Source of the DNA: Clostridiales bacterium UBA6388
Lineage (GTDB): Bacteria > Bacillota > Clostridia > Oscillospirales > Oscillospiraceae
NCBI GenBank assembly: GCA_002437575.1
Contig: DJQK01000089.1
Location: 1,202 to 11,615, forward strand
Reading direction: 5' to 3'
Length of the DNA: 10,414 bases
A program made the position numbers and the translations under genes. The notes under the pieces were generated by a model. That model was given only the letters and a program-made list of their open reading frames with translations. It made no database searches and was not told the DNA's origin. Every line of letters begins with the position of its first letter. Position 1 is the stretch's first letter. Below, piece by piece: positions 1 to 4,456 of this stretch.

Positions 1-2
1 TG

Positions 3-94
3 TTCAAGGCTGCGAAGATGAATGACCTGATTGCCAAGCACCCAATGGACGGTGTGCGGTTTACAAAGCCGGTTCGTGCAACAGACGATATTAA
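3..94 (+). pseudogene. Unidentified coding fragment at the left edge, cut by the MITE-like element
   Basis: Of the three plus frames, only the one starting at base 3 is open across the first 94 bases; the other two meet TGA codons within the first 25 bases. It reads FKAAKMNDLIAKHPMDGVRF and continues with TKPVRATDDI up to the repeat boundary at 94/95. The frame stays open by chance through the repeat to a stop at 315-317, but that part is clearly mobile-element sequence. The composition is protein-like (mixed charged and hydrophobic residues), so this could be the truncated end of a gene that begins outside the window. I do not recognise the family. It is not in frame with the isochorismatase-like remnant to the right. 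Confidence 0.3.
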
Positions 95-254
95 GGAACC
101 TCTGATCAAATCCCCGACCGCGGACGACGGATCTTTTCCGCCAATTCTGCGGTTCGAAAAACGAGAAATACATACAGTATTCCTCCGTTTTCCAAACCTT
201 GACTTGACGAAAAATCTCTCGCCGTCCACAGCCGCTGATTTAATCAGAGCTTCC
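95..254. mobile_element. MITE-like element, complete copy (160 bp)
   Basis: The ends are imperfect inverted repeats. The left end begins GGAACCTCTGATCAAATC (95-112). The reverse complement of the right end begins GGAAGCTCTGATTAAATC (254 back to 237), matching at 16 of 18 bases, with weaker similarity to about 37 bp. The bases directly outside are TTAA (91-94) and CTAA (255-258), a near-perfect 4-bp duplication. This fits the YTAR-type target used by some IS5-group elements, but that family link is an inference. The element has no transposase coding capacity. Its centre folds into a long imperfect hairpin (arms about 151-171 and 177-198). A second copy lies at 10296, in the same orientation. 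Confidence 0.75.
151..198. repeat. Internal imperfect hairpin of the MITE-like element
   Basis: Bases 151-171 and 177-198 are inverted relative to each other around a 5-base loop (172-176). The stem includes an outer GGTT/AACC, a central AAAACG/CGTTTT and an inner AATAC/GTATT, with a few mismatches such as C155 opposite A194. The second copy at 10352-10399 can form the same fold with fewer mismatches. Confidence 0.6.
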
Positions 255-256
255 CT

Positions 257-516
257 AAGCGCTGTTTTCAGATACACACCAGAGTGCAGCTTGCTGTTCA
301 TATCTTTACGAAGGTAAAGAGCAGCACCCTGACCTGCGAAGATTTTGCCGCGTTTCTTGCGGCGCACGGCATTACGGAGCTTTACATTGCCGGAGCGGAC
401 GCCGCAGCCTGCATCAAATCCACCTGCTTTAATCTGCGCAAAAAACGGCCATAGCGTCCATGTGCTCTCGGACTGCATCGCGTTACGACAAAAAGAAGCT
501 GCCGGAGCTGCTTTCA
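257..516 (+). pseudogene. Isochorismatase-like cysteine hydrolase, C-terminal remnant with frameshifts
   Basis: Translating across three frames recovers a continuous isochorismatase-family C-terminal half. The first frame gives KVKSSTLTCEDFAAFLAAHG, then ITELYIAGADAAACIKSTCF and NLRK. The second gives GHSVHVLSDCIA. The third gives YDKKKLPELLS. The Cys in DAAACIKST is at the position of the family's nucleophile, followed by the usual strand ending in SDC. The frame is lost at an A6 run (440-445, one A too many) and again near 483 (one extra base), and the sequence ends where IS3-like sequence begins. The 5' half is absent, apparently displaced by the MITE-like insertion at 95-254. The family assignment is by recognition of motif layout. 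The gene cannot make an intact enzyme. Confidence 0.6.
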
Positions 517-517
517 T

Positions 518-781
518 AAGCTGCTCCACGCGGCGCGTTCGGCCTACCACAAATGGGCTTCCGGCAAGCTGCGACGGTGGATTGTGGAAAATGAGCAGCT
601 TGCGGATACGATCGAGAAGATCCATTACAACACGAGGCGTGTCCAGCGCAGTCCGGGCGTCCTGACGCCGATGGAAAAGCACGCGCGTTGCCTCGCCGCA
701 TAAAAAGCGGCCAGCAGCGCTTGGCTGCCGGCCGGAAAAACTTTATATTTTTTCACTGTCCTCTTGACGGGATGCGGTTCA
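518..781 (+). mobile_element. IS3-family insertion sequence remnant (3' end of orfB plus right terminal repeat)
   Basis: From about 518 one frame is open to the stop at 701-703, about 60 residues. It contains KWASGKLRRWIVENEQLADT, then IHYNTRRVQRSPGVLTPMEK and HARCLAA. The YNTRRVQRSPGVLTPMEK block resembles the C-terminal tail of IS3-family (IS150-group) OrfB transposases, where a YN-x-x-R-x-Q-x-x-x-G-x-(L/M)-(S/T)-P motif follows the catalytic Glu. The DDE catalytic part is missing, so it is inactive. After the stop there is a hairpin (709-733), and at 754-781 a segment whose complement begins TGAACCGCATCCCGTCAAGA, which looks like an IS3-type terminal repeat ending in CA. The left end of the element is not present. 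The remnant stops 21 bp from the metA stop codon. Confidence 0.55.
702..733 (-). terminator. Intrinsic terminator for the met operon (carried by the IS remnant)
   Basis: Read on the minus strand, GGCCGGCAGC (733-724), a five-base loop CAAGC (723-719) and GCTGCTGGCC (718-709) form a 10-bp stem with one mismatch. It is followed by GC and then TTTTTA (706-701). It lies about 70 nt past the metA stop. On the plus strand the same hairpin has only a distant T-run (744-753), so it is a weaker terminator in that direction. Confidence 0.65.
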
Positions 782-802
782 TGCAGGGCTGCTTTTGGAT
801 AT

Positions 803-1741
803 TCAGTAGTCCGTTTTTTCGCCGGATGGAATGCGCGTGATATCGTACGGCACGGTCTGGTAGACGAAGTAGTTGAGCCAGTTGCCGTAAAGCAAATGGG
901 CGCACGAGCGCCACGTGACAAGCGGCGTTTTGCTCGGGTCATCTCCCGGGAAATAGTGCTCGGGCACGTGGATGGGCACGTTCGCCGCCACGTCGCGCAG
1001 GTACTCCTTGAGAAGCGTATCGCGGTCATACTCCGCGTGGCCGGTCAAAAAGACCTGCTTGCCGTCCGGGGTCTTGATCGCGTAGACGCCCGCCTTTTCC
1101 GATTCGGACATGATCTTGAGCTCCGGCACCTTTTCAATGTCCTCGCGCAGAACGGTCGTGTTTCTCGAGTGCGGCACCCAGAACTCGTCGTCAAAGCCGC
1201 GGAAGAGCATGAAGTTCGGCTCCTCCACCGTGTGCCGGAACACGCCGAAGAGCTTCTCGGGAAGCGCTCTTTTCGGCACGCCATAGTGGTAGTAAAGCCC
1301 CGCCTGCGCGCCCCAGCAGATGTGAAGCGTCGAGTGTACGTGCGTCTTCGACCACTCCATGATCCGGCACAGCTCGGGCCAGTAGTCAACTTCCTCAAAC
1401 GGCAGGTGCTCGACCGGCGCGCCGGTGATGATGAGGCCGTCGAAATTCTGGTCTTTGACCTCGTCAAACGTTTTGTAAAACGCCAGCATATGCTCCTGCG
1501 AGGTGTTTTTGGACACGTGGCTTCTGGGCGCGACGAGCTCGAGCTCGATCTGCAGGGGGGTGTTTCCAAGCACGCGGGCAAACTGCGTCTCGGTGTCGAC
1601 CTTCGTCGGCATGAGGTTCAGAAGCAGGATATGAAGCGGCCGGATGTGCTGCGTGACGGCGCGGGTCTCGGTCATCACGAAGATGTTTTCCCGCCGGAGC
1701 GTCTGTGTGGCGGGCAGCTGGTTGGGAATTTTGATTGGCAT
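803..1741 (-). CDS. metA: Homoserine O-acetyltransferase/succinyltransferase, MetA type (312 aa)
   Basis: Transfers an acyl group from acyl-CoA to the hydroxyl of L-homoserine, the committed cytoplasmic step of methionine synthesis. The 312-residue length and start MPIKIPNQLPA are typical of the MetA (HTS, class I glutamine-amidotransferase-like) family. The catalytic triad is visible at the standard positions: Cys142 in HICWGAQ, and His235 and Glu237 in GHAEYD. Lys47 lies in LMPTKV. Residue 111 is Glu (GAPVEHLP); in Bacillus cereus MetA this residue favours acetyl-CoA, whereas Gly favours succinyl-CoA, so acetylation is predicted. The ATG overlaps the metY stop by one base (TGATG), which suggests translational coupling. 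The product would feed directly into MetY. The next element downstream is the IS-borne terminator. Confidence 0.95.
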   Translation of the reverse strand: MPIKIPNQLPATQTLRRENIFVMTETRAVTQHIRPLHILLLNLMPTKVDTETQFARVLGNTPLQIELELVAPRSHVSKNTSQEHMLAFYKTFDEVKDQNFDGLIITGAPVEHLPFEEVDYWPELCRIMEWSKTHVHSTLHICWGAQAGLYYHYGVPKRALPEKLFGVFRHTVEEPNFMLFRGFDDEFWVPHSRNTTVLREDIEKVPELKIMSESEKAGVYAIKTPDGKQVFLTGHAEYDRDTLLKEYLRDVAANVPIHVPEHYFPGDDPSKTPLVTWRSCAHLLYGNWLNYFVYQTVPYDITRIPSGEKTDY

Positions 1742-3033
1742 CAGCGAATGGCCTCCAGCGCACCCGAAATATCGGCGATCAGATCTTCCTTGTTTTCAAG
1801 CCCGCACGAGAGCCGAATGAGGCCCGCCGGAACGCCCGCGGCCTTGAGCTGCTCGTCTGTCATCTGCCGATGCGTGGTAGAAGCCGGGCTCAGGCAGCAG
1901 GTGTGTGCGTCTGCTACGTGCGTCTCAATGGCCGCCAGCTTCAGCTCCCGCATGAACGCGCCCGCCGCCTCGCGTCCGCCCTTGAGTTCAAAACAAACGA
2001 CGCCGCAAGAGCCGTGCGGCAGATATTTCTGTGCGGTCTTGTAATAGGGGTCCGTCGGAAGGCCGCAGTAGTGGACGGTCTCGACCTTCGGGTGCCTAGC
2101 TAAGAATTCTGCCACCGCCTGCGCGTTTTCGCAGTGCCGCGGCATCCGCACATGAAGGCTCTCGAGGCCCAGATTCAGATAAAACGCGCTCTGCGGCGAC
2201 TGCATCGAGCCAAAGTCCCGCATCAGCTGCGCGGTGCACTTGGTGATGAACGCGCCGCCGTTTCCGAACTTTTCGGCATAGGTCACGCCGTGATAGCTCT
2301 CGTCCGGCGTGCAAAGGCCGGGGAATTTTTCCTTGTGCGCCATCCAGTCGAAGTGTCCGCCGTCGACGATCGCGCCGCCGAGCGCCGCCGCATGGCCGTC
2401 CATGTACTTGGTCGTCGAATGCGTGACGATATCCGCGCCCCACTCCAGAGGGCGGCAGTTGATGGGCGTTGCGAACGTATTGTCGACAATGAGCGGCACG
2501 CCGTGACGGTGCGCGGCAGCTGCAAAGCGCTCGATATCCAGAACCGTCAGCGCCGGATTTGCGATCGTCTCGCCGAAAACGGCCTTTGTGTTGGGCCGGA
2601 ACGCGGCCTCTAATTCCTCTTCCGAGCAGTCGGGCGCAACGAACGTGGCCTGCACGCCCATTTTCGCCATCGTGACGGAAATGAGGTTAAAAGTGCCGCC
2701 GTAAATGCTCGACGAGGCGACGATATGATCGCCGTTGGACGCCAGGTTAAAAAGAGCAAAGAAGTTTGCCGCCTGGCCCGAGCTTGTCAGCATCGCCGCC
2801 GTGCCGCCCTCGAGGGTGCAGATCTTCGATGCGACCATGTCGCAGGTCGGATTTTGCAGCCGCGAGTAAAAATAGCCCTCGGCCTCGAGGTCAAAGAGCT
2901 TTCCCATCGCCTCGCAGGTGTCGTATTGGAACGTCGTCGACTGGATGATCGGGATCTGCCGCGGGTCTCCCGAGCCGGGGGTATAGCCCGCCTGGACGCA
3001 GTTGGTCTCGATGTGCTTTTGGATCTCGCGCAT
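1741..3033 (-). CDS. metY: O-acetylhomoserine sulfhydrylase (aminocarboxypropyltransferase), PLP-dependent (430 aa)
   Basis: Member of the Cys/Met-metabolism PLP enzyme family. It probably condenses O-acetyl-homoserine with sulfide to give homocysteine, using the product of the adjacent metA. Recognisable features are YSRLQNPT near residue 56 (phosphate-binding region of the neighbouring subunit), TSSGQAANF near 83, the Asp-containing VDNTFATP near 183, and the PLP-binding Lys209 in HSTTKYMDGH. The length of about 430 aa and the C-terminal RLSCGLENKEDLI block fit MetY better than the shorter MetB/MetC. I chose the ATG at 3033 because it has AAGGGGA seven bases upstream; an in-frame GTG at 3051 would add six residues but would include that site. 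It starts 18 nt after the HAD gene. A cystathionine gamma-synthase-like role is less likely. Confidence 0.9.
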   Translation of the reverse strand: MREIQKHIETNCVQAGYTPGSGDPRQIPIIQSTTFQYDTCEAMGKLFDLEAEGYFYSRLQNPTCDMVASKICTLEGGTAAMLTSSGQAANFFALFNLASNGDHIVASSSIYGGTFNLISVTMAKMGVQATFVAPDCSEEELEAAFRPNTKAVFGETIANPALTVLDIERFAAAAHRHGVPLIVDNTFATPINCRPLEWGADIVTHSTTKYMDGHAAALGGAIVDGGHFDWMAHKEKFPGLCTPDESYHGVTYAEKFGNGGAFITKCTAQLMRDFGSMQSPQSAFYLNLGLESLHVRMPRHCENAQAVAEFLARHPKVETVHYCGLPTDPYYKTAQKYLPHGSCGVVCFELKGGREAAGAFMRELKLAAIETHVADAHTCCLSPASTTHRQMTDEQLKAAGVPAGLIRLSCGLENKEDLIADISGALEAIR

Positions 3034-3051
3034 GGTTCTTTCCCCTTTCAC

Positions 3052-3708
3052 TTATGGAAGCAGCGGTAAAATTTCCGCCATGGTTTCAAACAGCCTGTCC
3101 GCGCCGCACGCCCGCAGAACCTCGCGCGGCCGGTAGCCCCACGCAGCCCCTGCGGCAAAAAAGCCCATGGTCTTCGCAAAGGCCATGTCCGTATCGCCGT
3201 CTCCGAGATAGAAGACCTCGTCCGGCCTGCACGAGAGCTTTTCGAGCAGCAGGTATCCCGCGTCCGGCGCGGGCTTTAAGGGCCTTACGCCGTTGTTGCC
3301 CCAGACGACACGAAACGGCGCGTCCGGGAAATAGGCGTCGATGATCCTCTTCGCGGTGCTTTCGGTCTTATTCGACAAAACGGCGAGCATATAGCCCCGG
3401 TTTTGAAGCTCCGCGACCGTTTCTCTTACGCCCGGAAAAAACTTCGTGTGCTCGGCGCAGTGCTCCGGGTAATACGACAGATAAAAGCGCAGCACGCTTT
3501 GGATCGTCTCGTCCTGCGTCCCCTCCGGAACGGCGCGGGCAATGAGCTTCGGAATGCCGTTTCCGATGAACGTGCGGTATTCCTCGAGCGAGTGGCCCGG
3601 AAGGCCGAACTGCCGCAGCGCCTCGTTTGCGCACGCGCCGAGATCAAATAGCGTGTCCAGAAGCGTCCCGTCAAGATCAAAGACGGCGGCGCGAAATTGT
3701 TTTTCCAT
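3052..3708 (-). CDS. HAD-superfamily hydrolase, phosphoglycolate phosphatase-like (218 aa)
   Basis: Small cytoplasmic phosphatase of the HAD superfamily, subfamily IA. Motif I is FDLDGTLLD with nucleophile Asp11 and general acid Asp13. The alpha-helical cap follows (about 17-85). Motif II is VLSNKTE with Ser112, motif III is Lys145 in LKPAPD, and motif IV is YLGDGDTDM (Asp170, Asp172 and Asp174). Length and order match Gph/PpaX-type enzymes, but this family is promiscuous and the substrate cannot be read from the sequence. Its ATG directly follows the stop of the S-component gene (TAAATG, no gap), with a GAGG site inside the end of that gene. The coupling suggests a shared role, possibly dephosphorylating an imported or salvaged compound, but that is an inference. 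Confidence 0.85.
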   Translation of the reverse strand: MEKQFRAAVFDLDGTLLDTLFDLGACANEALRQFGLPGHSLEEYRTFIGNGIPKLIARAVPEGTQDETIQSVLRFYLSYYPEHCAEHTKFFPGVRETVAELQNRGYMLAVLSNKTESTAKRIIDAYFPDAPFRVVWGNNGVRPLKPAPDAGYLLLEKLSCRPDEVFYLGDGDTDMAFAKTMGFFAAGAAWGYRPREVLRACGADRLFETMAEILPLLP

Positions 3709-4332
3709 TTATGTTTCCTCCGGTCGACCGTGGTCCTTCCTGCCGAGTGACTGCGAAACGGCCTTCACGATGCGGGCAATGGCCGCGCTCAGAACTGCGT
3801 TGACGCCGAGCTCGACGAGGAAATTGACGCCGATCATGATGACAAAGAAGTAGTAGACGATATCCGTTCCGCCCGCGAAGTCCTGCAAAATGGGCTTGAA
3901 AACCGTCAGCATTCCCGCGGCAAAAACGCCGGTGTTGACGATGGGGGCGCAGATCGCGCTGACAATGCAGCCGAGCGTCTGTCGCTTTTCGAGCGCCTTA
4001 TACACAAGCCCCGCGGCCCAGCCGCACAGCACGGCCTTTCCGACGCACACAACGACCAGCCAAAAAGGATTCGCCGCCCACAGCAGGTTCGTAAAATAGT
4101 CCGCGCCCGTGATGCCCGCGATCAGGCACACGACGCCAAAGACGCCTCCCAGCAGCGCACCCGCGCCGGGCCCAAATATGATCGCGCCCACGACAATGGG
4201 GACCAATGTCAGGGAGATCGGAACCGGCCCGATCTTGATCCCGGTGGCGACGGTTTGCAGCACAACGACGAGCGCGGCCAGAAGCGCCAGCGACGTCAGA
4301 CGGACAACGGATGCATGATTTTTGTTTTTCAT
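3709..4332 (-). CDS. ECF transporter S component (substrate-binding membrane protein, 207 aa)
   Basis: Hydrophobic protein with about six membrane segments, typical in length for energy-coupling-factor S components. After a short basic N-terminus (KNKNHASVVRL) comes LTSLALLAALVVVLQTVATG, followed by PISLTLVPIVVGAIIFGPGA and GALLGGVFGVV. This is the arrangement seen in S components that bind vitamins or other micronutrients. The tail is charged. No EcfA/EcfT genes are present, so it would share an energising module encoded elsewhere (group II type). The start at 4332 has GGAGG five bases upstream; the frame extends 17 codons further, but that part lacks a better site. It is followed without a gap by the HAD gene and then metY-metA. 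The substrate is unknown; a methionine-related compound or a cofactor such as a B6 vitamer is only a guess. Confidence 0.8.
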   Translation of the reverse strand: MKNKNHASVVRLTSLALLAALVVVLQTVATGIKIGPVPISLTLVPIVVGAIIFGPGAGALLGGVFGVVCLIAGITGADYFTNLLWAANPFWLVVVCVGKAVLCGWAAGLVYKALEKRQTLGCIVSAICAPIVNTGVFAAGMLTVFKPILQDFAGGTDIVYYFFVIMIGVNFLVELGVNAVLSAAIARIVKAVSQSLGRKDHGRPEET

Positions 4333-4456
4333 AAGTACCTCCAGCTCTCGCTCCGGCACATTCGTCCGGATGCAATGCCTCAATTTGTTTGCGGCCGCAT
4401 CGGTCAGCCTCAGCCTGCCGCATGGGAAAATGACACAAAACGCGAAATTTCAGAAA
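4333..4456 (-). other. Intergenic leader between ftsK and the S-component/met operon
   Basis: This 124-bp gap has no open frame of note. On the minus strand it holds two possible stem-loops: TGCGGC/GCCGCA (4422-4417 with 4395-4390, 21-base loop, overlapping a NotI-like palindrome) and TCCGG/CCGGA (4370-4366 with 4356-4352, 9-base loop) shortly before the GGAGG site. No U-run follows either, so I see no intrinsic terminator after ftsK. I find no convincing -35/-10 pair and none of the hallmark SAM-I riboswitch sequence expected upstream of methionine genes in Firmicutes. A promoter may be hidden here, or the met genes may be transcribed by read-through. Confidence 0.35.

Noticed and set aside
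151..198. Long imperfect palindromes considered as a CRISPR unit or an ERIC element
   Set aside because: There are only two copies 10 kb apart with no spacer array, and the ends do not match the ERIC sequence I know. The terminal inverted repeats and flanks fit a MITE better.
95..317. Open frame running from the left edge through the repeat to a stop at 315-317
   Set aside because: Most of it is mobile-element sequence that recurs at 10296 in a non-coding position, so the open frame is fortuitous.
709..753. Plus-strand terminator for the IS remnant
   Set aside because: The hairpin is real, but on the plus strand the T-rich tract is over ten bases beyond the stem and interrupted, so only the minus-strand direction is called.
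764..2044. Long open frame on the plus strand (over 420 codons)
   Set aside because: It lies antisense to metA and the end of metY, both of which have clear catalytic motifs. Its translation is Arg/Val/His-rich with no recognisable motif, as expected for an antisense shadow in GC-rich DNA.
4390..4422. Stem TGCGGC/GCCGCA considered as the ftsK terminator
   Set aside because: The loop is 21 bases and no U-run follows on the minus strand.
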